From Chloroflexota bacterium (GTDB taxonomy: Bacteria > Chloroflexota > Anaerolineae > Promineifilales > Promineifilaceae), in the NCBI GenBank assembly GCA_024275635.1, contig JAJRYT010000107.1, positions 1-37,811 on the forward strand: a stretch of DNA of 37,811 bases, read 5' to 3'. Position numbers and translations under genes: made by a program. Positions 31,076 through 37,811 of this stretch are shown here, piece after piece. The notes beneath the pieces were generated by a model. The model was given only the letters and a program-made list of their open reading frames with translations, did not search any database and was not told the DNA's origin. The stretch's first letter is position 1, and each line of letters begins with the position of its first letter.

Positions 31076-33958
31076 ATGACACCCCAACAATTCGTTGCCA
31101 AATGGAGCAAGATTCAGCAAAAGGAAACGGCCGTTTCCCAATCCCACTTCAACGACATCTGCCAGCTCGTCGGACATAAGCCCCCTATCGAACACGATCC
31201 CGGCGGGCAGGAGTTCTCCTTCGAGGCCCAAACCGTCAAACCCGACGGCGGTAAAGGGTTTGCCGACGTCTTTTACCGCGACCATTTCATCTGGGAATAC
31301 AAAGGGCCGCACAAAGATTTAGACCGCGCCTACCGCCAGCTCCAGTTGTACCGCGAAGCGCTCCACAACCCGCCCCTGCTCATCACCAGCGACATCCACA
31401 CCATCCACATTTACACCAACTTCACCAACTATCCCACCATCCGCCATACCATCGCCTTTGACGCTATTTTAGACGGCAGCGGCGTCGAAAAACTGCGCTG
31501 GGCCTTCTTTACGCCGGAAAAATTCACGCCGGAGAAAACCAAAGCCAACATCACCAAAGCCACCGCCGCCACCCTCCTGGCCGTGGCCGAGCAGATGAAA
31601 AAGCACCGCGACATATTGGGCGTGGGCGCCTACAGCAATGAGCAGTTGGCCCATTTCCTGGTACGGCTGCTCTTCGCCCTGTTTGCCGAGGATATGGGGC
31701 TGCTGCCCGACAATTTGTTCACCCAGATTGTGCGCGCGCGCGGCGGCAGTTACGCCGATTTGCAGCCCACGCTGCGCGAACTGTTCGCCAAAATGCGCGA
31801 TGGCGGCACGTTTGGCCTGTGGCGCATCCGCCATTTTAACGGCACGCTGTTTGATGATGATTTTGTGCCCGCCATCCCCCACGATTTGGGGCGGGCGCTG
31901 CTGGGAGCGGCCGAGCAGGATTGGGCGCAGGTGGACCCCTCCATTTTTGGCACGTTGTTTGAGCGGGTGATTGACGAGGGCAAGCGGGCGCAGTTGGGGG
32001 CGCATTACACCAGTGAGAGTGACATCATGCTCATCGTGGAGCCGGTGTTGATGGAACCGCTGCGGCGACAATGGGATGCGGCGCGGCGCGAATCCCAGAC
32101 CTGCGAGGTTTCCAAAACCTCGCAGGTCTTGACTGAGTTCGCCGCCGAACTCGCCAGCATCCGCGTCCTCGACCCGGCCTGTGGCAGCGGCGCCTTCCTT
32201 TACCTGGCCCTGCGCGAACTGCTGGATTTGCAAAAAGAGGTCATCGCCTACGCCGCGCGTAAGGGACTGCCGCCGATTGAGTTGAGCGTCAGCCCAGAGC
32301 AGTTGGTCGGCATCGAGATCAACCCCTACGCCCATGAACTGGCCCAGATTACGGCCTGGATCGGCTATCTGCAATGGCGCAACGAAAACGGCTTTGGCGA
32401 GATGGCCGACCCCATCCTGCGCCCGCTGCATAACATCCAGCGGATGGATGCCATCCTGGCCTACAACGATGACGGCAACCCGGTTGAACCGGAATGGCCC
32501 GCCGCCGATGTCATCATTGGCAATCCGCCGTTCCTCGGCGGCAACAAAATCCGGCAGGAATTGGGCGATGAGACGGTGGACAGCCTGTTCCGATTGTACG
32601 ATGGGCGCGTACCTGCTTTTGCCGATTTGGTTTGTTACTGGTTTGAAAAAGCGCGGGCGCAAATTGAAAGCGGCGCTGGCAAACGCGCCGGATTGATTGC
32701 TACTAATTCGATTCGTGGCGGCGCTAACCGCGAAGTGTTGAAACGCGTCAAGGAAAGCGGCGATATTTTCATGGCATGGAGCGACAACCCCTGGATTTTG
32801 GATGGGGCGGCCGTTCGTGTTTCGATTGTTGCATTTGACGACAACGCACAACAACAAAAGACTTTAGACGGCAAAAGTGTCATGTCAATCAATCCTGACC
32901 TGACTTCTTCAGCCGATGTCTCCAAAGCAACTCCGCTTGAAGAAAGTGCAGGCATTTGTTTTATGGGGCCATCTGCAAAAGGCCCGTTCGATATTGATTT
33001 TTCCATTGCCAAGCCGATGCTAAATAGCAGCTTGAATCCAAACGGGCAGCCAAACTCTAATGTCGTTCGCCTTGTAGCAAGTGCTGTTGATTTAGTTCAA
33101 AGGTCACGGAATAAATACACGATTGATTTTTCTTCAATGCCCCTTGAGGAAGCAAAGCAGTACGAACTTCCTTTTGAATACGTCGAGAAACATGTTTTGC
33201 CTGTCCGTTCAAAGAAACGTGGGGCATTGAAAGAACGGTGGTGGCAGTACGGCCGTCCAAGAGTAGACATGCGGATTACCATGAAAGGCTTGAAAAAGTA
33301 CATTGTTACCCCAGGAGTGGCAAAGCACCGGATTTTTGTTTGGAAGGATGCAAATGTTCTATCCAATCAAGGAACGTTGGTTTTTGCCCGTGAGGATGAC
33401 TACTTCTTTGGCGTTTTGCATTCACGGCCGCACGAAATCTGGGCGCTGCGGCTGGGGACGTGGCTGGGCAAAGGCAACGATCCTCGCTACACGCCCACCA
33501 CCACTTTTGAAACCTTCTCCTTCCCCTGGCCGCCGGGGCAGGAGCCGCCGGAAACCCACCCCCAAGTCGCCGCCATCGCCAAATGGGCGCGGGCGTTGGT
33601 TCAGTGGCGGGATGCCTGGCTCAATCCGCCGCCGCCGCCGGCCGGGGTCATTGACGTGGCCTACGCCAAGCGGCTCAAAGCGCGCACGCTGACCAATTTG
33701 TACAATGGGCTGGTTTACTACCGCAGCGCCAGACCTGCGAGGTTTTCGGAAACCTCGCAGGTCTCGCCCCGACCCTGGGACGAAGCCCAATTCCGCAAAG
33801 TCACCCGCGGTTCGGCCGCCCGCGCCGAGGTTCAGGAGCTGGATGATATTCACACGGCGCTGGACAACGCGGTGTTAGACGCTTACGGTTGGCCGCATGA
33901 GTTGACGGATGAGGAAATTCTGGAGCGGCTGCTGGCGTTGAATTTAAGTCGGGCCTAG
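31076..33958 (+). CDS. MmeI-like (Type IIL) restriction-modification protein
   Basis: A 960-residue single-chain enzyme with nuclease and N6-adenine methyltransferase. The nuclease site is D64-x9-E74-x-K76 (FADVFYRDHFIWEYKG), matching the MmeI pattern. After a helical spacer (LFALFAEDMGLLP; LGAHYTSESDIMLIVEPVL), SAM motif I DPACGSGAF is at about 366 and catalytic motif IV NPPF at about 483. The target-recognition region follows (about 600-790) and has lower GC than its flanks. Two in-frame palindromes encode QTCEVSKTSQV just before the methyltransferase domain and RPARFSETSQV near the C-terminus. No separate methylase or nuclease adjoins it. Retained activity is inferred from the open frame. 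Confidence 0.88.
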   Translation: MTPQQFVAKWSKIQQKETAVSQSHFNDICQLVGHKPPIEHDPGGQEFSFEAQTVKPDGGKGFADVFYRDHFIWEYKGPHKDLDRAYRQLQLYREALHNPPLLITSDIHTIHIYTNFTNYPTIRHTIAFDAILDGSGVEKLRWAFFTPEKFTPEKTKANITKATAATLLAVAEQMKKHRDILGVGAYSNEQLAHFLVRLLFALFAEDMGLLPDNLFTQIVRARGGSYADLQPTLRELFAKMRDGGTFGLWRIRHFNGTLFDDDFVPAIPHDLGRALLGAAEQDWAQVDPSIFGTLFERVIDEGKRAQLGAHYTSESDIMLIVEPVLMEPLRRQWDAARRESQTCEVSKTSQVLTEFAAELASIRVLDPACGSGAFLYLALRELLDLQKEVIAYAARKGLPPIELSVSPEQLVGIEINPYAHELAQITAWIGYLQWRNENGFGEMADPILRPLHNIQRMDAILAYNDDGNPVEPEWPAADVIIGNPPFLGGNKIRQELGDETVDSLFRLYDGRVPAFADLVCYWFEKARAQIESGAGKRAGLIATNSIRGGANREVLKRVKESGDIFMAWSDNPWILDGAAVRVSIVAFDDNAQQQKTLDGKSVMSINPDLTSSADVSKATPLEESAGICFMGPSAKGPFDIDFSIAKPMLNSSLNPNGQPNSNVVRLVASAVDLVQRSRNKYTIDFSSMPLEEAKQYELPFEYVEKHVLPVRSKKRGALKERWWQYGRPRVDMRITMKGLKKYIVTPGVAKHRIFVWKDANVLSNQGTLVFAREDDYFFGVLHSRPHEIWALRLGTWLGKGNDPRYTPTTTFETFSFPWPPGQEPPETHPQVAAIAKWARALVQWRDAWLNPPPPPAGVIDVAYAKRLKARTLTNLYNGLVYYRSARPARFSETSQVSPRPWDEAQFRKVTRGSAARAEVQELDDIHTALDNAVLDAYGWPHELTDEEILERLLALNLSRA
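31123..31138. repeat. Representative of the iterated ACGGCCGT palindrome
   Basis: GGAAACGGCCGTTTCC, a 16-bp perfect dyad read in frame as KETAVS in the restriction-modification gene. Other long examples are 1148-1165 (18 bp), 4112-4129 (18 bp), 23343-23362 (20 bp), 24256-24271 (16 bp) and 29782-29795 (14 bp). The core was counted about 46 times in the window. Confidence 0.9.
32097..32129. repeat. REP-type palindrome copy 3, in frame in the RM gene
   Basis: A 33-bp copy, that is exactly 11 codons, read as QTCEVSKTSQV between the helical spacer and the methyltransferase domain. Length and lack of stops keep the gene open. Confidence 0.95.
33731..33764. repeat. REP-type palindrome copy 4, in frame in the RM gene
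   Basis: A 34-bp copy read as RPARFSETSQV in the C-terminal part. The left arm is translated in a different frame from copy 3, while the right arm gives TSQV in both. Confidence 0.95.
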
Positions 33959-33989
33959 ACCTGCGAGGTTTTCAAAACCTCGCAGGTCT
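33957..33989. repeat. REP-type palindrome copy 5, overlapping the RM stop codon
   Basis: A 33-bp copy whose first two bases are the last two of the TAG stop at 33956-33958. It occupies most of the 49-bp gap before the transposase gene and could act as a stem at the transcript end. Confidence 0.95.
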
Positions 33990-34007
33990 TGAGGGAGAAG
34001 ACTACCA

Positions 34008-34649
34008 ATGAGTACCAAGCTACAATTAAATACCTACTACCACGTTTACCAGCGTGGCAATAACCGCCAAACCATCTTTTTCAAGCGGGAGAATTATCTG
34101 CACTTTATGCGGTTGTATGCCAAATACATTGCGCCGATTGCAGCCACGTATGCTTATAGCTTACTGCCCAATCACGGGCATTTTGCGATTCGTACCTTTA
34201 GCGAAGCAGAGCAAAGGGCGTATTACGAGAAGACCTGCGAGGAGACCTGCGAGGTTTCCAAAACCTCGCAGGTCTCGCCGTTCAAGTTCAAGGAACCATC
34301 ACGCCAGTTCTCCCATTTGTTCAATGCTTACGCCAAAGGCATTAACAAACAGGAAAAGCGCACAGGTGGCTTGTACGAAGGGCGATTTGGCCGCAAACCC
34401 GTCACCACTGACCGCTATTTCTACAACCTCATCACCTACATCCACCGCAATCCGCAAAAGCACGGCTTTGTAGACGATTTTCGCGATTGGCCGTACTCTT
34501 CCTACCATGCCATTCTGTCGGATAAACCAACGCGGGTGGAGCGAACGGCCGTTCTCGACTGGTTCGGCGGCGGTGACAACTTCATTGAAATTCACCAAAC
34601 CGACCCCGACGAGCGGCCGATGGTCCATTTGCTGGATGATGATCTGTAG
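34008..34649 (+). CDS. REP-associated tyrosine (Y1, HUH) transposase
   Basis: A 213-residue Y1 transposase of the RAYT group. The N-terminus TYYHVYQRGNNRQTIFF, the metal-binding HGH (H56, H58) in SLLPNHGHFAIR, and the nucleophile candidate Y144 in NLITYIHRNPQKHGFV, then WPYSSYHAIL, are the standard blocks. RAYTs act as single-strand nickases on REP hairpins. Residues 75-89 (KTCEETCEVSKTSQV) are encoded by a full copy of the local palindrome plus a duplicated 12-bp left arm, inserted in frame in the loop after the HUH block. The ribosome site is GAGGGAGAAG. Six such palindromes lie within 4 kb. Confidence 0.92.
   Translation: MSTKLQLNTYYHVYQRGNNRQTIFFKRENYLHFMRLYAKYIAPIAATYAYSLLPNHGHFAIRTFSEAEQRAYYEKTCEETCEVSKTSQVSPFKFKEPSRQFSHLFNAYAKGINKQEKRTGGLYEGRFGRKPVTTDRYFYNLITYIHRNPQKHGFVDDFRDWPYSSYHAILSDKPTRVERTAVLDWFGGGDNFIEIHQTDPDERPMVHLLDDDL
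34231..34275. repeat. REP-type palindrome copy 6 with duplicated left arm, inside the transposase gene
   Basis: A 12-bp partial arm (AGACCTGCGAGG, 34231-34242) precedes a complete 33-bp palindrome (34243-34275). The total of 45 bp is 15 codons, so the transposase frame is kept. Confidence 0.95.
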
Positions 34650-34667
34650 ACCCGACCTAATCAATCT

Positions 34668-35846
34668 ATGACCCATTCGCCTGAGGCCACAACCCGTTTA
34701 TCACGATGGCATTACCTCATCGTTTTTGCCCTGTTTTTTGGCGCTGGCTGGCTGTTTATGGCCTGGTTCCAGGGAGTGTTCCCGGACAATTATTGGCCGC
34801 TGGGGGTGGATGTGTACCCGCGCTGGGCGGGGACCCGCGCCTTTTGGCAGGGCGAGTCGCCTTATTCGGCGGCGGTGGATGCGGTGACACAGGGGTATAT
34901 TTATGGGCGAACGGCCGTTCCCGGCGAAGATACCTTTGGCTATTACTATCCGGCCTATGCCAGCGTTGTGTTGGCCCCGTTGGCCCTGCTGCCGGCCCCA
35001 ACTGCCGCCGTCGTCTGGCCAGCCCTGATGTGGGCCGTGCTGGGCGTCATCGCCTTCGCCATGATCGAACTCCTGCCGCCCCGCGCCTCCCCCTGGCTGT
35101 GGGCGGCGCTGCTGCTGTCGCTGTTCCTCTTTCGCCCGGCGCTGTTGACCATCATCAATGGGCAGTACGGCCTCTTCATTCTGGCCCTGTGGGGGCTGGC
35201 CTGGTGGCTGATCGCGCATAAAAGAGAGGGGGCGGCCGGTGTTTTGTTGGCCCTGGCAACTATCAAACCCTCATTGAGCCTGCTGCCGACGCTGTTTTTG
35301 CTGCTGTGGGCGTTGGCCCGACGCCGCTCCAAACTGATTATTTCCTTCACGGCGGCCATGAGTGCGCTGCTGCTCATCTCATTTGTCCAAATCGGTTGGT
35401 GGGCGCCCGATTTTTTAGCCGAACTGGGCGAATACAACCGTGATTTAGGCACCTGGAAGCCGGCCGATGTGGCCACGCTGCCGGGGATCATCTGGCTGGT
35501 TGAAGCGGTCATTCTTGTTGTGTTGGGCATCAGGCAGGCAGTGCGGCGCAAGGATGATTTTCCGGAGACGTTATTTTGGGGCGGTATCTTTTTGAATTTG
35601 CTGCTGACGCCGCACACGCTGGAATACGATCTGGTCGTGGCGCTGCTGCCACTGATTGGACATATCCCCGACTACTTCAGTTCGCGGTGGCGGGCGGCGG
35701 GCTGGCTGCTGTTGTTTTGGCTGCCCTGGCTTTCCTGGCTGGCCCTGTTGGTTGTGGGCGTGCCTACGGAAATTTGGTGGCGGGCAGTGTGGATGTTTTA
35801 TCCGCAGACGCTGCTGCTGGCGTTGAGTTGGGCGCATCGTCGTTAG
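34668..35846 (+). CDS. GT87 (DUF2029)-like polytopic membrane glycosyltransferase
   Basis: A 392-residue membrane protein with about ten hydrophobic segments. After the first helix (LIVFALFFGAGWLFMAW) an extracytoplasmic loop carries GVDVYPRWAGTRAFWQGESPYSA, the acidic-residue loop of GT-C glycosyltransferases of the GT87 group; FGYYYPAYASVVLAPLALLP and a GQYGLFILALWGLAWW segment fit the same family. Known relatives transfer mannose or arabinose from polyprenyl phosphates to cell-surface glycans. The neighbouring sugar-phosphate transferase supports a glycan role. It may be cotranscribed with that gene 57 bp downstream. Confidence 0.8.
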   Translation: MTHSPEATTRLSRWHYLIVFALFFGAGWLFMAWFQGVFPDNYWPLGVDVYPRWAGTRAFWQGESPYSAAVDAVTQGYIYGRTAVPGEDTFGYYYPAYASVVLAPLALLPAPTAAVVWPALMWAVLGVIAFAMIELLPPRASPWLWAALLLSLFLFRPALLTIINGQYGLFILALWGLAWWLIAHKREGAAGVLLALATIKPSLSLLPTLFLLLWALARRRSKLIISFTAAMSALLLISFVQIGWWAPDFLAELGEYNRDLGTWKPADVATLPGIIWLVEAVILVVLGIRQAVRRKDDFPETLFWGGIFLNLLLTPHTLEYDLVVALLPLIGHIPDYFSSRWRAAGWLLLFWLPWLSWLALLVVGVPTEIWWRAVWMFYPQTLLLALSWAHRR

Positions 35847-35903
35847 TCATTACAAGTTTTGGAAGCCTATCCCCCCTCTGCTAAAATGGGAGGGATAACA
35901 GAT

Positions 35904-37445
35904 ATGAACACGCAAAAAATTCGTACCATATACACAATTTCCCTCGTTTTTTTAGATGCGGCCCTGATTGCTGTTGCTTTTGTGCTTGCTTACCAACTAC
36001 GCGTGCGGCTTCCCTGGCCGGATGAACTGGCTAATCAAGCGCCGCTCTCAGGTTATGCCGGGTTACTGGTTGTTCAAGTTGTGACGATCGTAACGGCGTT
36101 AGCTTTTTTCCGTCTTTATTACATCCCCCGTTCAATTTCCCGTGTAGACCAGCTTTATGATGTGTTTACGGCCGTTACCGTCGGCGCCCTCATGGCCGTG
36201 GCCATTGCCACCTTTATATTTAAGGGTAACGATGCTATTTTAGATTTCCCGCGCGCGATGACCATTTATAGCTGGCTTTTTTCCATCATCCTGATTATGT
36301 TTGGACGGGTTTTGCACCGGCTGGCGCGCGCCTGGCTGCGACAGCGCGGCATTGGGGAGGATCGGCTGCTGTTAGTCGGCAGCGGCGAGATGGCGCGCAT
36401 CATTCTTCAGCGGATATTGTGGTCGCCGCAGTTGGGTTATGATTTGGTAGGCGTCATCAACGGCTCGGATGAAAAAGAACTGCTGGGTATCCCTATTCTG
36501 GGGACGCCGGAAGATTTGCCGCGGTTAATCGAAGATCGGTCTATTGATGAGGTCATTATCGCCATTCCCGAAAAGGGGCATCGGGAAACGGTGCGTGTTA
36601 TCAATTATTGTGAGCGTGGCCGGGTTTCTATCAAAATATTCCCGGATGTTTTCCAATTTGTCACCAATAATGCCAGCATTGACGAACTGGGGGGCTTGCC
36701 GTTATTGTCGGTACGCGACTACGCGCTGCGTGGCTACTTGCTTATTTTTAAGCGGCTTATTGACCTGGTCGGTTCTCTGGTTGGGTTGATTTTCCTGTCG
36801 CCGTTAATGTTGTTGATCGCCATCGCCATTAAGTTGGAATCGCCCGGCCCGGTCTTCTTTGTACAGGAGCGCATGGGACTTGATGGCAAGCCTTTTATGA
36901 TGTTGAAGTTTCGTTCTATGCGTAAAGATGCGGAAAAGGATGGCCCTGGTTGGACAACAGACAATGATCCCCGCCAGACTCGATTGGGGGCGCTTTTACG
37001 TAAGATCGAGATGGATGAAGTGCCTAATTTGATTAATGTGTTTTTGGGGGAGATGAGTCTGGTTGGCCCGCGCCCGGAACAGGCGCATTATGTTGAGCAA
37101 TTTCGTAAGATTGTGCCGCATTACATGGAACGCCACCGGGAGAAAGGGGGGATGACGGGTTGGGCGCAGGTGAATGGGCTGCGCGGTGACACGTCTATCA
37201 CAGAGCGCACGAAGTATGATTTGTGGTATTCGGAGAACTGGTCTGTCTGGCTGGATTTGAAGATTGTGATTCGGCAGATATGGCAGATTTTTGAGCGGAA
37301 GAATGAACAGCGGGCCGGGGAGGATATTCGTCCTTCCGAAGTGATGGCGGAGCCGGGGGTGGCGACGGCCGTTAATGGCTCGGTTCTAGATGAGACGGAT
37401 TATATTGATAGGATTGCATCCCCTACCGGCGTTGAAAAACATTAG
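35904..37445 (+). CDS. Polyprenyl-phosphate sugar phosphotransferase (exopolysaccharide initiation)
   Basis: A 513-residue enzyme. The N-terminal half has about four to five membrane helices (ISLVFLDAALIAVAFVLAY first) and a CoA-binding-like Rossmann region (DRLLLVGSGEMARIIL). The C-terminal bacterial sugar transferase domain shows KRLIDLVGSLVGLIFLSPLM, GPVFFVQERMGLDGKPFMMLKFRSM, KIEMDEVPNLINVFLGEMSLVGPRPE and GMTGWAQVNGLRGDTSI. It transfers a sugar-1-phosphate to undecaprenyl phosphate, the first step of exopolysaccharide or O-glycan synthesis. ATG 35904 follows GGGAGGGA; an in-frame TTG at 35859 is less likely. Other EPS genes may lie to the right. Confidence 0.95.
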   Translation: MNTQKIRTIYTISLVFLDAALIAVAFVLAYQLRVRLPWPDELANQAPLSGYAGLLVVQVVTIVTALAFFRLYYIPRSISRVDQLYDVFTAVTVGALMAVAIATFIFKGNDAILDFPRAMTIYSWLFSIILIMFGRVLHRLARAWLRQRGIGEDRLLLVGSGEMARIILQRILWSPQLGYDLVGVINGSDEKELLGIPILGTPEDLPRLIEDRSIDEVIIAIPEKGHRETVRVINYCERGRVSIKIFPDVFQFVTNNASIDELGGLPLLSVRDYALRGYLLIFKRLIDLVGSLVGLIFLSPLMLLIAIAIKLESPGPVFFVQERMGLDGKPFMMLKFRSMRKDAEKDGPGWTTDNDPRQTRLGALLRKIEMDEVPNLINVFLGEMSLVGPRPEQAHYVEQFRKIVPHYMERHREKGGMTGWAQVNGLRGDTSITERTKYDLWYSENWSVWLDLKIVIRQIWQIFERKNEQRAGEDIRPSEVMAEPGVATAVNGSVLDETDYIDRIASPTGVEKH

Positions 37446-37481
37446 CTTTGGCTGCTCATAAAAATCTAACACGAATCTAAT

Positions 37482-37510
37482 TTGACGCTGGTTTGTCAGC
37501 ATGATATGAT
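37482..37510 (+). promoter_or_regulatory. Sigma-70-type promoter before CIRCE
   Basis: TTGACG (37482-37487) and TATGAT (37505-37510) with a 17-base spacer. The expected start near 37517 lies just before the CIRCE element, the usual arrangement for HrcA-repressed heat-shock operons. Confidence 0.75.
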
Positions 37511-37525
37511 ATTTTATACCTAATG

Positions 37526-37552
37526 TTAGCACTCTATTATCGAGAGTGCTAA
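37526..37552 (+). promoter_or_regulatory. CIRCE element (HrcA operator)
   Basis: TTAGCACTC at 37526-37534, nine bases, GAGTGCTAA at 37544-37552: a perfect match to the consensus 9-9-9 CIRCE. HrcA binding represses groESL, dnaK or hsp20-type operons until heat stress. The regulated gene is outside the window. Confidence 0.95.
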
Positions 37553-37598
37553 TTTACTTCTTTAAGGAATGAGAATTAATGGGCAGAATCTGTTATTG

Positions 37599-37636
37599 GT
37601 TATTAGTTATTGCTTGAGTAACCAATAACTAATAAC
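37599..37636. repeat. Inverted repeat in the heat-shock leader
   Basis: GTTATTAGTTATTG (37599-37612) pairs perfectly with 37623-37636 around a 10-base loop. It is related in sequence to the hairpin at 801-840 and would form in the 5' leader of the CIRCE-controlled transcript. Confidence 0.8.
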
Positions 37637-37811
37637 GCTTATCTGAAACGGGTAGGTTATTTAAGCGCCATTCCTAAGCTCGACTTTGTACATTCCTAAC
37701 AGATTGCTTCCAAACCGTACTCGACCGCGTGGGTTTGTATTCAAATAATATTTGCATGTCACTCTTTTTATGCGATGTTCAAATATTCGTACTCGAGTAA
37801 AGTTGCATTGA

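Larger units (their letters stand above)
37446..37811. other. Right-edge intergenic region
   Basis: These 366 bp contain a promoter, a CIRCE operator and one inverted repeat, but no credible gene. A 12-codon frame from ATG 37579 runs into the hairpin. The remaining AT-rich stretch 37640-37811 shows no further structure that I recognise, so the operator's gene must start beyond the edge. Confidence 0.7.

Noticed and set aside
31469..32857. 462-codon frame on the minus strand opposite the restriction-modification gene
   Set aside because: It is long only because of codon bias in the plus-strand gene, which holds all catalytic motifs; no motif is seen in the antisense protein.
30326..34275. CRISPR array from the repeated 33-34 bp palindromes
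   Set aside because: Spacing is irregular (hundreds to over a thousand bp), copies lie inside genes, and no cas gene is present; REP/RAYT fits better.
37579..37617. Short frame MGRICYWLLVIA after CIRCE
   Set aside because: It ends after 12 codons inside a hairpin and resembles no heat-shock protein.

Overview
The window reads as a bacterial chromosome fragment, most likely from the Chloroflexota (Anaerolineae or a related filamentous lineage). The basis is protein style rather than a marker gene: a peptide-binding lipoprotein whose N-terminus carries a Glu/Val/Thr-rich EVTRV-type linker, single-protein PHA-type regulators and phasins, a fused PabB-PabC, coxG/xdhC-type molybdo-enzyme accessory genes and a tungsten aldehyde oxidoreductase. 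No rRNA, tRNA or CRISPR array was seen.

Layout. 1-2383 (minus): an operon paaA-paaB-moaD-like-aor, with aor cut by the left edge. 2487-4169 (minus): a MurE-type ligase. 4386-7789 (plus): htpG and a DEAD-box helicase. 7947-9777 (minus): a membrane protein overlapping a membrane-anchored cytochrome c. 9884-16505 (minus): a complete Opp/Dpp peptide importer, transcribed oppD-oppF-oppA-oppB-oppC. 16835-20234 (plus): small zincin, HAD phosphatase, NTP-pyrophosphohydrolase, lipoprotein and sugar epimerase. 20240-21833 (minus): HlyIII-like protein and a MscS channel. 22334-26341 (plus): two phasins, a PhaR-type regulator, then coxG-SDR-xdhC. 26348-30847 (minus): pabBC fusion, proC, an o-succinylbenzoate synthase/N-acylamino-acid racemase type enolase, and a PCu(A)C copper chaperone. 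31076-37445 (plus): an MmeI-like restriction-modification protein, a REP-associated (Y1) transposase, a GT87-like membrane protein and a polyprenyl-phosphate sugar transferase. The right edge holds a promoter with a perfect CIRCE element whose gene lies outside the window.

Three kinds of repeated DNA overlie this ordinary gene content. First, an iterated palindrome with core ACGGCCGT occurs about 46 times by eye (chance expectation below one), mostly inside genes and often with symmetric arms; it is absent from most of the peptide-importer operon and from htpG. Second, a 33-34 bp palindrome (arms AGACCTGCGAGGTTT) occurs six times within 4 kb around the Y1 transposase. It has no stop codon in any frame and sits in frame inside the restriction-modification gene (twice) and inside the transposase gene itself. 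Third, 7- and 8-bp tandem or inverted repeats fill intergenic gaps and also lie in frame inside murE and twice inside pabBC, at expected domain linkers.

The most coherent regulatory finding is a 17-bp dyad, consensus ATGAYGCARYGYRTYAT, found twice at the first phasin promoter and once at the phaR promoter. It is a candidate operator for the PhaR-type protein, whose own C-terminal half resembles the neighbouring phasins.
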